DNA from: Dongia deserti
GTDB taxonomy: Bacteria > Pseudomonadota > Alphaproteobacteria > Dongiales > Dongiaceae
Assembly (NCBI RefSeq): GCF_003574735.1
Contig: NZ_QORW01000013.1
Location: 86,139 to 150,138 of the forward strand
Reading direction: 5' to 3'
DNA length: 64,000 nucleotides
Part shown: piece by piece, positions 1-8,826 of the stretch
Layout: every line of letters begins with the position of its first letter
Numbering within the stretch: position 1 is the stretch's first letter
The notes under the pieces: model-generated
Told to the model about the DNA's origin: nothing
Seen by the model: only the letters and a program-made list of their open reading frames with translations
The model's database searches: none
Position numbers and translations under genes: made by a program

Positions 1-29
1 GCGATCGTCAGGTAGGGCCCGAGGCTCAT
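1..29 (-). CDS. possible start of a gene leaving the left edge
   Basis: An ATG on the minus strand at 27-29 opens a frame reading MSLGPYLTI that stays open to the window edge. Only nine codons are visible, so neither reality nor function can be judged. No strong ribosome binding site precedes it. Confidence 0.15.
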
Positions 30-138
30 GAGCGCTTGACGGCCCGTGCCGCCGCCGGGGGCTTGACGCGGCCAACACGTGCCTCTCCCGGGCTGGGCAG
101 CCTGCCGGCTCCACCGGAGCATGTACTAAGGTCAAGAC

Positions 139-348
139 TCATTGACCGAGCCAAAGGGTAACGATTGCCGCGATGCAGATAGCGCTGAAGAATGTGTGAG
201 CGCAGCGGTCGTAGCGCATTGAGATACGCCGCCAGTCCTTTACCCTTGCGACCATGTTGCCGGGCTTCAGCACCGCTGGACGATGCACACCATTGCGCGA
301 TTTTCCAGCCGTCGCCTTCGCGCCATGGGTTTCGAGCGCGAGTGGGAT
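139..348 (-). pseudogene. IS5-family transposase remnant (C-terminal end)
   Basis: The reading frame ends in a segment with KDWRRISMRYDRCAHTFFSA followed by ICIAAIVTLWLGQ and a stop. This closely matches the conserved C-terminal end of IS5-family DDE transposases (arginine-lysine-aspartate-tryptophan stretch, then a hydrophobic tail). Upstream, the similarity to the usual region before that motif is patchy, and the catalytic domain is missing, so this is a decayed fragment. The frame stays open up to about 543 but that part looks unrelated and runs into the downstream gene on the other strand. Family assignment rests on motif recognition only. Confidence 0.6.
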
Positions 349-490
349 GGCTCGGTCATCCCGATCGTGGATGGCCAGGAAGGATCGCGGCGGAATTGAC
401 GCGCGCGTTCGGCCGCATCGCACGGTGATGCCAAGACCGATCACCTGATCCCAACCCGCGAGACTCCCAACGATCGCAAGGATGAGAACC

Positions 491-946
491 ATGCCGAAAA
501 TATTTCCCCATCTCTGGTTCCAGAACCAGGCCGAGGAGGCCATGGAATTTTACATGTCCGTGTTCAAGGACTCGAAGGTCCTCAGTAGCACGAGCCTTCC
601 CGACCCCGAACTGTCGGTTGTCCGTTTCGAATTGGCCAAGCTGCCGGTCGTCGCCCTCAATGCCAATTCGCACGTGCCGTACAACGAAGCGTTCTCCTTT
701 CTTGTGGAGACCCAGGATCAGGCGGAAACCGATTATTACTGGAACGCGCTGACGGCCGGCGGCGGCAAGGAGCAGCCGTGCGGCTGGCTCACGGACAAGT
801 TCGGCGTCTACTGGCAAGTGACGCCAACCGCCTTGCTTCGATTGATCACGGATCCGGACCGGGAGAAGGCCGGTCGGGTGCTGCAAGCCATGTACAGGAT
901 GAAGAAGATCGTCATCGCCGACCTCGAGGCGGCCTACGCCGGCTAG
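491..946 (+). CDS. VOC / PhnB-like (glyoxalase-fold) protein
   Basis: A 151-residue protein opening MPKIFPHLWFQNQAEEAMEF, the standard opening of the PhnB-like branch of the vicinal-oxygen-chelate superfamily (often annotated 3-demethylubiquinone-9 3-methyltransferase domain). It has the YWNALTAGGG and CGWLTDKFGVYWQVTP motifs of this branch. The substrate is unknown; the family name does not establish methyltransferase activity. I chose the ATG at 491 rather than 482 because AAGGA lies 7-8 bases upstream and relatives start at MPKI. It lies between transposase debris and a dehydrogenase stub. Confidence 0.85.
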   Translation: MPKIFPHLWFQNQAEEAMEFYMSVFKDSKVLSSTSLPDPELSVVRFELAKLPVVALNANSHVPYNEAFSFLVETQDQAETDYYWNALTAGGGKEQPCGWLTDKFGVYWQVTPTALLRLITDPDREKAGRVLQAMYRMKKIVIADLEAAYAG

Positions 947-991
947 GCGCCGTTTTATCTCACCTACGCACCACAGCAGCAAGAAAGAGCA

Positions 992-1084
992 GTGTCACGA
1001 CGTTTTCTCGACGGCAAAAAGGTCGTGATTTTCGGCGGCAGCTTGGGCCTCGGCGTCGCGCAAGCTGCAATGCGCTTGAGCTGA
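992..1084 (+). pseudogene. short-chain dehydrogenase N-terminal stub
   Basis: In the frame starting GTG at 992 the translation reads SRRFLDGKKVVIFGGSLGLG followed by VAQAAM and a stop at 1082-1084. The VVIFGGSLGLG segment has the beta1-turn-alpha1 nucleotide-binding pattern of classical SDR enzymes (GGxxGxG). Only about 30 codons survive, so this is probably a truncated relic. No matching downstream SDR portion was found in any frame. Confidence 0.4.
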
Positions 1085-1144
1085 GCCTTAGTCAGCCAGA
1101 ATTGATCAGACGTCGACAGGTCCTCCTGCTGCGCTTGAATCACG

Positions 1145-1294
1145 ATGTCACATCAGATGGAATCTCAGTTTGCAAAGGTCTGCGGAGGACAAACCGGACA
1201 CGGAACGAGATCGTCTTCAATCTCGGTGAGCTTGCCTCGACAGCTTGCCCGCACCGCAGCCGATGATTTTGGCCAAGGAGGAGCCTCACGATGA
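1145..1294 (+). CDS. small ORF (49 aa) overlapping the GST start
   Basis: An ATG at 1145 opens a 49-residue frame (MSHQMESQFAKVCGGQTGHG onward) whose TGA at 1292-1294 overlaps the ATG of the next gene as ATGA. No domain is recognised and no clear ribosome binding site is present. The overlap would fit translational coupling, but this stretch could equally be relic DNA, as it follows a dehydrogenase stub. Confidence 0.2.
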   Translation: MSHQMESQFAKVCGGQTGHGTRSSSISVSLPRQLARTAADDFGQGGASR

Positions 1295-1944
1295 CCATCA
1301 CCATTACCGCCTTTGAACGGTCACCCGATGGCGGCAGGGGATTGGCGCGTGATACGCGCGTTCGCTGGGCGCTTGAGGAAGTGGGCCAACCCTACGAGGT
1401 TCGCCTTGTTTCGTTTCGTGCGATGAAGGAACCCGCGCATCTGGCTCTTCATCCTTTCGGCCAGATTCCGACTTACGAGGAAGGCGATCTTGCCCTGTTC
1501 GAGACAGGGGCGATCGTCTTCCATATCGCCCAGCGCCATGCGGGCCTTCTGCCGGATGACGCCAATGCCCGGGCGCGCGCGATCACTTGGATGTTTGCCG
1601 CGGTAAACACGGTGGAGCCGCCGATCCTTGAACTTGGAACCGCCAGGCTCCTGGAGGGTGACAAGCCCTGGCACGACGAGCGCTTGCCTCTGGTCGAGGA
1701 TCGCGTTCGCAACCGGCTGAAACAACTTTCCGCCCGCCTGGGCAATGCCGACTGGCTCGATGGTGCGTTCAGTGCGGGGGATCTGATGATGGTGTCGGTG
1801 CTGCTCAGGCTGAAATCGTCGGGCATTCTGGACGAATACCCAAACCTAGCAGCCTACCTCGCCCGCGGTGAAACGCGGCCTACCTACAAACGGGCTTTCG
1901 CCGCTCAATTAGCGGTTAACACCGGCAGGCCGCCGACCGGCTGA
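1291..1944 (+). CDS. glutathione S-transferase family protein
   Basis: 217 residues, the usual length for a cytosolic GST. The N-terminal thioredoxin-like half contains RWALEEVGQPYEVRLVSF and the cis-proline region FGQIPTYEEGDLALFETGAI, with the Glu-Thr/Ser gamma-glutamyl-binding pair as ETGAI. The all-alpha C-terminal half contains NADWLDGAFSAGDLMMVSVL, matching the GST N-capping box region. It likely conjugates or reduces electrophiles with glutathione; the exact substrate is unknown. AAGGAGGA lies 8 bases before the ATG. Confidence 0.88.
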   Translation: MTITITAFERSPDGGRGLARDTRVRWALEEVGQPYEVRLVSFRAMKEPAHLALHPFGQIPTYEEGDLALFETGAIVFHIAQRHAGLLPDDANARARAITWMFAAVNTVEPPILELGTARLLEGDKPWHDERLPLVEDRVRNRLKQLSARLGNADWLDGAFSAGDLMMVSVLLRLKSSGILDEYPNLAAYLARGETRPTYKRAFAAQLAVNTGRPPTG

Positions 1945-2210
1945 TGGGGCCGCCCTGGGCTCGAAGTCGTCATCCGAGTCTTTCGATCAGTTTATGGGTC
2001 CTGACCCTAGGCTTTAATGACTGTGCATGATCTGATCACCTCGCCTGAGTAGCCTATACGACGGCTTTTGCCGATGATCCGCCGGTCTGAACGGCAAGTG
2101 GCCGTGTCGGTTGCAACGTTGCCAATGCATGGCTGTCAAATTAATCTTAGCGGCACTCACAAGAATACCGCTGCAATCGGCGGGATCATCGGAAACACAT
2201 GGAGGCACCA

Positions 2211-2999
2211 GTGAAGAGGATTACAACTTGGCTACTGGCCGGCGCGATGTTGGCTGCAACGTTCGGCTCCGCCATTGCCGAGGACATGAAGAAGGTGAAG
2301 ATTGGCACCGAGGGTGCCTATCCGCCCTTCAATTCGATCGACCCGAACGGAAAACTTGTCGGCTTCGACATCGACATCGCCAAGGCGCTTTGCAAGGCGG
2401 CGAAATTCGACTGCGAGTTCGTCGTGCAGGACTGGGACGGCATCATCGACGGTTTGAATGCCAAGAAGTACGACGCCATCATTGCCTCGATGTCGATCAC
2501 CGAGGAGCGCAAAAAGGTCGTCGACTTCACCAAGAAGTACTACAACACGCCCGCAAAGTTCGTCGCCAAGAAGGACGCGAACCTGGAAATCTCGCCGGAA
2601 GGGCTGAAGGGCAAGGCAGTTGGCGTGCAGCGCGCGACGATCCACGAGAACTTCCTGCGCGACAATTTCCCGGACGTTGACATCCGCACGTATGCCACGC
2701 AGGACGAGGCCAACGCTGATCTGGTTGCCGGGCGTGTTGACCTGGTCATGGCGGATTCGGTCGCCTTGTTAGAGGGATTCCTGGAGACGCCGGAAGGGGC
2801 GGACTTCGAGTTCGTGGGGCCGAACTACAGCGAGCCGAAATGGCACGGCGAAGGTGCCGGCATCGCGATCCGCAAAGGCGATACGGAGCTGCTCAATGCC
2901 TTGAACAAGGCGATCGATCAGATCCGCGCCGATGGCACCTACAAGGCGATCAATGACAAGTATTTCGACTTCGACGTCTACGGAAAGCCCGTAAGCTAA
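2211..2999 (+). CDS. polar amino-acid ABC transporter, periplasmic binding protein
   Basis: 262-residue bacterial extracellular solute-binding family 3 protein, related to HisJ/ArgT/OccT. A Sec signal peptide (MKRITTWLLAGAMLAATFGS, cleavage after AIA) is followed by KIGTEGAYPPFNSIDPNGKL, the family signature, then FDIDIAKALC and DAIIASMSITEERKKVVDFT. I chose the GTG at 2211 because GGAGG lies 5-6 bases upstream; an ATG at 2199 would place that GGAGG inside the gene. It is followed by two permeases, making it the binding component of one importer. The ligand is probably a basic or opine-type amino acid, by family resemblance only. Confidence 0.93.
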   Translation: MKRITTWLLAGAMLAATFGSAIAEDMKKVKIGTEGAYPPFNSIDPNGKLVGFDIDIAKALCKAAKFDCEFVVQDWDGIIDGLNAKKYDAIIASMSITEERKKVVDFTKKYYNTPAKFVAKKDANLEISPEGLKGKAVGVQRATIHENFLRDNFPDVDIRTYATQDEANADLVAGRVDLVMADSVALLEGFLETPEGADFEFVGPNYSEPKWHGEGAGIAIRKGDTELLNALNKAIDQIRADGTYKAINDKYFDFDVYGKPVS

Positions 3000-3095
3000 G
3001 GACCGCGACATGACTCTCGGCCCCGCCCGCGCTGGGCAAGGCGTGAGCGGGGCGCGTTCCCATTTGCAGCCTGTCGCATAGAACGGAGTCGGAGC

Positions 3096-3788
3096 TTGTT
3101 CGACTATCGGGGCTACGGCTGGGTGTTCTGGGAAGGGGTGCAGATCACCATTCTCGTGGGGCTCTGTGCAGCTGTTGTCGCGATCTTGATGGGCCTGATC
3201 GGCGCGTGGGGCAAGCTGGCCCGCTCGCGGCCCGCTAACCTCGTGGCGAACGCCTATACGACCATCGTGCGCGGCATCCCGGAACTTGTCCTGATCCTGC
3301 TGGTCTACTATGGCGTCACGATCCTGCTGCAGCGGACCTTGACCGCTCTCCTCGGGTCTGAGGTGCTGATCGACATCGATCCGTTCACGGCGGGAGTCCT
3401 GACCCTCGGTGTCATATACGGCGCCTTCGCGACCGAGGTATTTCGCGGCGCGTTCCTCGCCATCCCGAAAGGGCAGATCGAGGCTGCCTATTCCTTCGGC
3501 ATGTCGCGGGTCCAGACCCTCTGGCGCATCATGCTCCCGCAGGTCTGGCGCTTCGCGCTGCCCGGCCTCGGCAATGTCTGGTTGGTGCTGATCAAGGCTA
3601 CGGCTCTCATGTCGGTGATCCAGCTCGAGGAGCTGCTGCGCTGGTCCGACATCGGCGCACGCAATACCAAGCTGCCCTTCACCTTCTATCTGACCGCGTC
3701 GTTCATCTATCTTGGCATCACCGTGGTTTCGATGCTGCTGCAGCATCGCGCCGAGGTCTGGGCCAATCGCGGTATCAGGCGCGCGTGA
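3096..3788 (+). CDS. polar amino-acid ABC transporter permease (HisQ type)
   Basis: 230-residue inner-membrane permease of the HisM/HisQ family. It has about five membrane segments, starting with QITILVGLCAAVVAILMGLI, and the ATPase-contacting EAA loop around EAAYSFGMSRVQTLWRIMLP. The start codon is TTG at 3096, with GGAG about 7 bases upstream; no ATG fits as well. The stop overlaps the next permease's GTG as GTGA, implying coupled translation. Confidence 0.92.
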   Translation: MFDYRGYGWVFWEGVQITILVGLCAAVVAILMGLIGAWGKLARSRPANLVANAYTTIVRGIPELVLILLVYYGVTILLQRTLTALLGSEVLIDIDPFTAGVLTLGVIYGAFATEVFRGAFLAIPKGQIEAAYSFGMSRVQTLWRIMLPQVWRFALPGLGNVWLVLIKATALMSVIQLEELLRWSDIGARNTKLPFTFYLTASFIYLGITVVSMLLQHRAEVWANRGIRRA

Positions 3789-4573
3789 GCGGCATGATGG
3801 AATCGCTTGACGCGTTCTTCGAGAGCTGGGGACTGGAGCCGATCTGGAACAACCTGCCGCGGTTCATGAGCGGTACCATCCTGACGATCGAGATCACCGC
3901 ACTCAGTGTTGCACTGGGGTTGGTGCTCGCTGTCCCGATGGCCCTGGCCCGGGTATCCTACAACCCTGCCCTGCGCGTACCGGTCTATTGCTACATCCTG
4001 TATTTCCGCGGCACGCCGCTGCTGGTCCAACTCTTTCTCATCTACTATGGCAGCGGGCAGTTCCGCGATGCTCTGGAGAATGCCGGCCTCTGGGTCTTCT
4101 TCCGCGAGCCGTATTTCTGCGCCGTTCTCTCGCTGACGCTCAACACGGCGGCCTACACAGCCGAGATCCTGCGGGGCGCGATCCAGGCCGTGCCGATCGG
4201 TGAGATCGAAGCTGCGCGGGCATGTGGCATGCCGCGCTCGCTGCTCTATCGCCGGATCATTCTGCCGAAGGCGGCACGTCTCGCCTTGCCGGCCTATTCC
4301 AACGAGGTGGTGTTCCTGTTCCAGGCGACATCGCTGGTGAGCATCATTACTCTCATGGATCTGACCGGCGTCGGCCGGGTCATCATCTCCCGTTCGTTCC
4401 GCACGTTCGAGGTATGGATCTTCGTCGGCCTCATCTATCTGGCCATCACTTACCTGATCGCTTGGGCCTTCAACAAGGTCGAGTACCGGTTGATGGGCCA
4501 TTTGCGCGCCAGCCCGGATCAGAAGCGCGCTCGAGAGGCGGACCGTGCCCATGCGGCGATTGCGACACGCTAG
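3785..4573 (+). CDS. polar amino-acid ABC transporter permease (HisM type)
   Basis: 262-residue partner permease with the EAA loop EAARACGMPRSLLYRRIILP and several membrane segments. It begins with GTG at 3785, overlapping the stop of the preceding permease; ATGs at 3794 and 3797 are alternatives. With the other permease it would form the heteromeric pore. No ATP-binding subunit follows: the next gene is an unrelated small protein, so the ATPase must be encoded elsewhere. Confidence 0.92.
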   Translation: MSGMMESLDAFFESWGLEPIWNNLPRFMSGTILTIEITALSVALGLVLAVPMALARVSYNPALRVPVYCYILYFRGTPLLVQLFLIYYGSGQFRDALENAGLWVFFREPYFCAVLSLTLNTAAYTAEILRGAIQAVPIGEIEAARACGMPRSLLYRRIILPKAARLALPAYSNEVVFLFQATSLVSIITLMDLTGVGRVIISRSFRTFEVWIFVGLIYLAITYLIAWAFNKVEYRLMGHLRASPDQKRAREADRAHAAIATR

Positions 4574-4663
4574 GGAAGAGCGGCGTCAAAATACGCAGTA
4601 GGTTCACAGGAACCAGCCCGCACCTCGGCTGTTGGCCGCGAGGATGGCGACAGCGAGGTATAG

Positions 4664-4906
4664 GTGAAGAGCGATCTGGAAAAGGTGCGCAATTGGGCCG
4701 AGGCGCGGCTCAGGTCCGGCGCAATTCCCGGCCGGTCATGGGCGCGGCACGTGAGGCTGATCGAAGCCGTCGATGCCGTCCTGCATGACATGGCTGTGAC
4801 GGAGAATGCATCACGCCCCGTCCTTCACGTGGTGCACCGAGAAGGTCAGCGCGGTGAAGGTGACGCCGGTTCCCGAATGAAGCGAAAGCGGGTTACCGTC
4901 CGCTAA
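4664..4906 (+). CDS. small conserved hypothetical protein (80 aa)
   Basis: 80-residue soluble protein opening with DLEKVRNWAEARLRSGAIPG and continuing with an (R/K)LIEAVDAVL helix. I recall this DLEKVRxWAxAK pattern in short alphaproteobacterial proteins of unknown function. The GTG start at 4664 has GAGG 5 bases upstream. The last about 30 residues look less conserved. Its stop overlaps the stop of the convergent gene by three bases. Confidence 0.55.
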   Translation: MKSDLEKVRNWAEARLRSGAIPGRSWARHVRLIEAVDAVLHDMAVTENASRPVLHVVHREGQRGEGDAGSRMKRKRVTVR

Positions 4907-5166
4907 GACAATAGTGGCAAAGCATGCGGTCGACTCAGAACCCACATCGCGATGCCCGCCAGACAGGCGACGCCAAGAATGGTTAGACCGACCTTGATGC
5001 TGGAGCGGCCGCGGCGCTGCTCGCGCTCCACCCACGCATCGATGCTTGGGTCGGGCACGGCCGAAGCCGAAGGAACCAAGCGCGCAAGCGGCGTGGTCAC
5101 CGCAGCCGCAACGTGCTCGGCCACGGCTTGACGATCGGTCTGCTTCGCTGAATCCTGCGCGCTCAT
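4903..5166 (-). CDS. small single-pass membrane protein (87 aa)
   Basis: From the ATG at 5166 the protein has a polar, alanine-rich N-terminal half, a charged stretch (WVEREQRRGRSS) and one hydrophobic helix IKVGLTILGVACLAGIAMWV close to the C-terminus. This predicts a tail-anchored or single-pass inner-membrane protein. The frame is open further upstream to 5373, but that part has no protein-like character and contains no better start. Function unknown. Confidence 0.45.
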   Translation of the reverse strand: MSAQDSAKQTDRQAVAEHVAAAVTTPLARLVPSASAVPDPSIDAWVEREQRRGRSSIKVGLTILGVACLAGIAMWVLSRPHALPLLS

Positions 5167-5200
5167 GCTGCGCAATATGGTGTCGGGTCGAGGGCTCTGA

Positions 5201-5527
5201 CAGTCGCCAGACGGACTACGCCGAAAGACACACGCGCCCGTTCGCCGAGAAGCAAGTGGCCCAAGTACAGCTTGCCCCTGCCAACAGTGCACGTGGCTGC
5301 TCATCCTGACGATCACCGCCTTAATCGTCGGCAATTGGCTCCGCAAAGTGAGCGTGGAGCAGGCGCGCGCCAACCTCTATCTCAACCCACCTCTCCCGCC
5401 GGACGAAGGAAGTGGCCTCGGAACATGGATCAATGTCGGAGGCGGCATCTGTCTGGCCGTTCCTCTGAATTGGCCGAAGCCGGACTTCCTTGAGCGGCTG
5501 AAGAATGGTCGGAGCGGCGGGATTTGA
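5201..5527 (+). other. possible membrane-protein ORF without a start, running into tRNA-Pro
   Basis: After a stop at 5198-5200 a frame stays open to a TGA at 5525-5527. It contains a hydrophobic helix (WLLILTITALIVGNWLRK), a proline-rich linker and GLGTWINVGGGICLAVPLNW, which look like genuine coding sequence. There is no ATG, GTG or TTG before the helix; the first candidate start is a GTG after it. The frame's end overlaps the tRNA gene on the opposite strand by about 22 bases. It could be a gene whose 5' end was lost or shifted, or chance. Confidence 0.3.
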
Positions 5528-5582
5528 ACCCACGACCCCCAGACCCCCAGTCTGATGCGCTACCAGGCTGCGCTACGCTCCG
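5506..5582 (-). tRNA. tRNA-Pro (anticodon GGG)
   Basis: A 77-base cloverleaf on the minus strand. The acceptor stem CGGAGCG pairs with CGCTCCG, the T-loop reads GTTCAAATC, and the anticodon arm is TCAGA-CTGGGGG-TCTGG with a terminal G-T pair, giving loop anticodon GGG. The 3' CCA is encoded (5506-5508 on the plus strand as TGG). It decodes CCC and CCU proline codons. Confidence 0.95.
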
Positions 5583-5702
5583 ACTTCGCATGATATGGCG
5601 CGGGTGGTCCTCATCTGGGGGTGGACCAACCGGCGCGGGTTATATAGCGACCGCTGCGCAGGCGAGCAAGGACGACGGTGTAACAGTCGTTAATTTTCGG
5701 CC

Positions 5703-6251
5703 TTAATTTCTGGCCCTTTTGCCAGCCTCGAGCGCCCGGCGCAGGCGGTCGCGGAGTTCCGCCAACTCGCCGACCGCCGCCTTCACCTCCCGCACCTGAT
5801 CGGTGGTCAGGGTAGCCCGGAACAGGGGCAGATCGGCGCCAGGAGCCACCTCAGCCTGGCTGGCAGCCTCCTCGCCTTCCAGGGGGCCCGGCACATCCGG
5901 CACCACCTCGCCATCGGACAGCTTCAGCCCGCCTTCGCGGATCAGCTTCTGGACGCCCTTGATGGTGTAGCCCTTGTCATAGAGCAGGCCCCGAATGGCC
6001 CTGAGAAGGTCGATATCCTCCGGGCGGTAGTAGCGCCGGCCGCCGCCCCGCTTCAGGGGCCGGATCTGGGCGAACTTGGTTTCCCAGAAACGCAGGACGT
6101 GCTGGGGCACCTCTAACTCGTCCGCGACCTCGGAAATGGTGCGGAAGGCATCGGCCGATTTCTCGACCCGACGCGCCCTCGGTGAACCCTGGGCCGCTGC
6201 CTGCGGTGTCTGCTGGACCTCAGGACGGGAAGCCGGCTTGGCGTTGCTCAT
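5703..6251 (-). CDS. MerR-family transcriptional regulator
   Basis: 182 residues. After a basic, disordered N-terminus, a MerR winged-helix domain spans about residues 36-105: [20 protein letters not shown], then [20 protein letters not shown] and [20 protein letters not shown]. The C-terminal third is acidic and then helical and lacks the cysteines of metal-sensing MerR proteins. The start ATG overlaps the ihfA stop as ATGA, so the two are translationally coupled; the ihfA-merR pair is a standard alphaproteobacterial arrangement. Target genes unknown. Confidence 0.9.
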   Translation of the reverse strand: MSNAKPASRPEVQQTPQAAAQGSPRARRVEKSADAFRTISEVADELEVPQHVLRFWETKFAQIRPLKRGGGRRYYRPEDIDLLRAIRGLLYDKGYTIKGVQKLIREGGLKLSDGEVVPDVPGPLEGEEAASQAEVAPGADLPLFRATLTTDQVREVKAAVGELAELRDRLRRALEAGKRARN

Positions 6252-6550
6252 GACGCGATGCCTTTATTGACCCGGTCCTTGAGCACGTGCGAGGCGCGGA
6301 ACACCAGTACCCGGCGCGGCTTGATCGGCACCTCTTCCCCGGTCTTAGGGTTGCGGCCAATGCGCTCGCCTTTCATGCGCACCAGAAACGAACCGAAGGA
6401 CGAAATCTTGACACTCTCGCCCCGTGTCAGCGCGGCGGAGATTTCCTCAAGCACGGTGTCGACCAGCTCGGCCGACTCGTTTCGAGACAGACCTACCTCT
6501 TGATAAACCGACTCGCTGAGATCGGCGCGAGTGATGGTCTTTCCAGTCAT
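6248..6550 (-). CDS. ihfA: integration host factor subunit alpha
   Basis: 100-residue HU/IHF-family DNA-bending protein with the signature [20 protein letters not shown] and [20 protein letters not shown], including the Arg-Asn-Pro beta-arm that intercalates DNA. It acts with IhfB in nucleoid structure, recombination and transcription. I start it at the ATG at 6550 ([11 protein letters not shown]), the normal family start; the longer frame to 6631 adds non-conserved sequence. Cotranscribed with the downstream MerR gene. Confidence 0.96.
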   Translation of the reverse strand: MTGKTITRADLSESVYQEVGLSRNESAELVDTVLEEISAALTRGESVKISSFGSFLVRMKGERIGRNPKTGEEVPIKPRRVLVFRASHVLKDRVNKGIAS

Positions 6551-6732
6551 GCGCTTCGTCCCCCTCGGTCCTTCGCTGTATCTTGGTCGCACAGCTTGGC
6601 CCGCGAGTCTCTCGTAACAGGCCAGAAACAAGCCTAACGAGTCACGATATATCAGTCAATTAAGGAACGATCTTAAGACGCGCTGCCGCGCTGATTGCAC
6701 ACTATGGTAAACGCGGACATGCGACGACTCGG

Positions 6733-7704
6733 CTACCAGCGCACCAAAGCCGAGCCCCAGGTGAAGCCGCCGCCCATCGCCTCCATCAGCACCAGCTGGC
6801 CGCGCTTGATTCGCCCGTCATTGACCGCTTCGGCGAGCGCCAAAGGAATCGATGCCGCGGAGGTATTGGCATGGCGATCGACGGTGATGACGGCGCGCTC
6901 CTCCGGCAGCTTCAGCCGGTGCCCCATGCTGTCGATGATGCGCCGGTTGGCCTGATGCGGCACCAGCCAATCGACCTCGTCCGCGTTGATGTTGTTGGCC
7001 GCGATGGCGACGTCGATCGCGGCCGCCAGATTAACCACGGCGTGGCGGAAGACCTCGCGGCCGTCCATTTTCACATGGCCGGTGGTCTGGGTTGCCGACG
7101 GGCCGCCATCGACATAGAGCCGCTCGTAATGCGCCCCGTCCGAGAACAGGTGCGTGGAAAGGATGCCCTGGTCGCTCTTGTTGCCCTTGCCCTCGCTCGC
7201 CTGCAGCACCACCGCCCCGGCGCCGTCGCCGAACAGCACGCAGGTGCCGCGATCTTTCCAGTCGAGGATGCGCGAGAAGGTTTCCGCGCCGATCACCAGC
7301 GCATTCTTCACCTGACCGAGACGGATGAAATTATCGGCCGCCGCCAGCGCGAAGACGAATCCCGAGCACACCGCGCCGACATCCATCGCGAAACCCTTGG
7401 CGCCCAGCACGTGCTGGACCCGGGTCGCCGTGGCCGGAAAGGTATGATCCGGCGTGCAGGTGCCGAGGATGATGCAATCGACGTCGCTGCCCTTGAGGCC
7501 GGCATTCTCCAGCGCCTGGTGCGAGGCGGCGACCGCAAGGTCGGAGGTCAGCTCCCCCTCCGCCGCGATATGGCGCTGACGGATGCCGGTGCGCTGGCGG
7601 ATCCATTCGTCGTTGGTGTCGATGGTCTTGGCCAGCTCGTCATTGGTCACGATGCGGGCCGGCAAATAGGAGCCGGCGCTGAGAACTCTGGAACGTGTGA
7701 CCAT
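6733..7704 (-). CDS. fabH: beta-ketoacyl-ACP synthase III
   Basis: 323-residue thiolase-fold enzyme that condenses acetyl-CoA with malonyl-ACP to start fatty-acid synthesis. The catalytic triad is visible as Cys113 (GAVCSGF), His250 (VPHQANRR) and Asn280 (RHANTSAAS), with the expected spacing. It sits 12 bases downstream of plsX in the usual rpmF-plsX-fabH order, linking fatty-acid and phospholipid initiation with a ribosomal protein. Confidence 0.97.
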   Translation of the reverse strand: MVTRSRVLSAGSYLPARIVTNDELAKTIDTNDEWIRQRTGIRQRHIAAEGELTSDLAVAASHQALENAGLKGSDVDCIILGTCTPDHTFPATATRVQHVLGAKGFAMDVGAVCSGFVFALAAADNFIRLGQVKNALVIGAETFSRILDWKDRGTCVLFGDGAGAVVLQASEGKGNKSDQGILSTHLFSDGAHYERLYVDGGPSATQTTGHVKMDGREVFRHAVVNLAAAIDVAIAANNINADEVDWLVPHQANRRIIDSMGHRLKLPEERAVITVDRHANTSAASIPLALAEAVNDGRIKRGQLVLMEAMGGGFTWGSALVRW

Positions 7705-7716
7705 ATCAATCCGACC

Positions 7717-8769
7717 TTAAAGCGATGCGGCAGTCTGCGAGGCTTCCGTCGACGCAGTGAGCTCCGCGAATTCCTGCTGGATCTTCGCGATGGCATCATT
7801 CTGCACCATATCGACGGCAACGCCGATCGCGTTGGCAAAGCCGAAGGCGTCGGTACCGCCGTGGCTCTTCACGCAGATGCCGTTGAGGCCCATGAAGATC
7901 GCGCCATTATAGCGCCGGGGATCAACCCGCGCGCGCAGGGCGTTCAGGGCCGGCCGCGCCATCAGATAGCCGATTCCTGCCATCCAGGAGCTCTTGAAGC
8001 TCTGCCGCAGGAACTGCCCATAGAGCTTCACGGTTCCCTCGATCGTCTTGAGCGCGACGTTGCCGGTGAAACCGTCGGTGACGATCACGTCGACGGTTCC
8101 GCGCGCGATGTCATCGCCTTCGATGAAGCCGTGGAACGTGCCGGGCACATGCGAAGCCGCGCGCAGGATCTGCGCAGCACCGCGTACCTCCTCGTGCCCC
8201 TTCATCTCCTCGGTGCCGACATTGAGCAGCCCGATCGAAGGTTCGCGCACACCAAGAACTGTGCGTGCAAATACGCTGCCCATGACGGCGAACTGCACGA
8301 GGTTGGTGGCGTCGCACTCGACATTGGCGCCCAGATCCAGCATCACGCTTTCGGAGCGGATGGTCGGGAAGAACGACGCGATGGCCGGCCGGTCGATCCC
8401 AGGCAAGGTCCGCAGCACGATCTTTGCCATTGCCATCAGCGCGCCGGTATTACCCGCGGAGACGACGGCTGCCGCTTCGCCGTTATGGACGGCATCGATC
8501 GCAAGGCGCATGGAGGATTTGCGGCCGGCGCGCAGCGCTTGGCTGGGCTTATCGTCCATCTTCACTTCGGTCTCGGCATGGCGCACGGTGCTGACCGCGC
8601 TCAGACCCGGCAGCCGATCAATCATCGGCTTGATGCGCTGCTCGTCACCAAAGAACAGGAAATGCGCTTCGGGGAAGCGCTGGCGAGCAATGTCAGCACC
8701 CCGGATCACCATCTCTGGAGCGTTGTCGCCACCCATCGCATCCAGAGAGATTGCCAGGTTGGCGCTCAC
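7717..8769 (-). CDS. plsX: phosphate acyltransferase PlsX
   Basis: 350 residues, converting acyl-ACP to acyl-phosphate for phosphatidic acid synthesis. The N-terminal ISLDAMGGDNAPEMVIRGAD and central VSAGNTGALMAMAKIVLRTL motifs are diagnostic. The start is GTG at 8769 with AAGGAG upstream. It lies between rpmF and fabH on the same strand. Confidence 0.97.
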   Translation of the reverse strand: MSANLAISLDAMGGDNAPEMVIRGADIARQRFPEAHFLFFGDEQRIKPMIDRLPGLSAVSTVRHAETEVKMDDKPSQALRAGRKSSMRLAIDAVHNGEAAAVVSAGNTGALMAMAKIVLRTLPGIDRPAIASFFPTIRSESVMLDLGANVECDATNLVQFAVMGSVFARTVLGVREPSIGLLNVGTEEMKGHEEVRGAAQILRAASHVPGTFHGFIEGDDIARGTVDVIVTDGFTGNVALKTIEGTVKLYGQFLRQSFKSSWMAGIGYLMARPALNALRARVDPRRYNGAIFMGLNGICVKSHGGTDAFGFANAIGVAVDMVQNDAIAKIQQEFAELTASTEASQTAASL

Positions 8770-8826
8770 CCCCCGATCTCCTTCCTGGCCGGCCGTTTCC
8801 CCCTAATCAGGTCGGCCGCCGTGACG

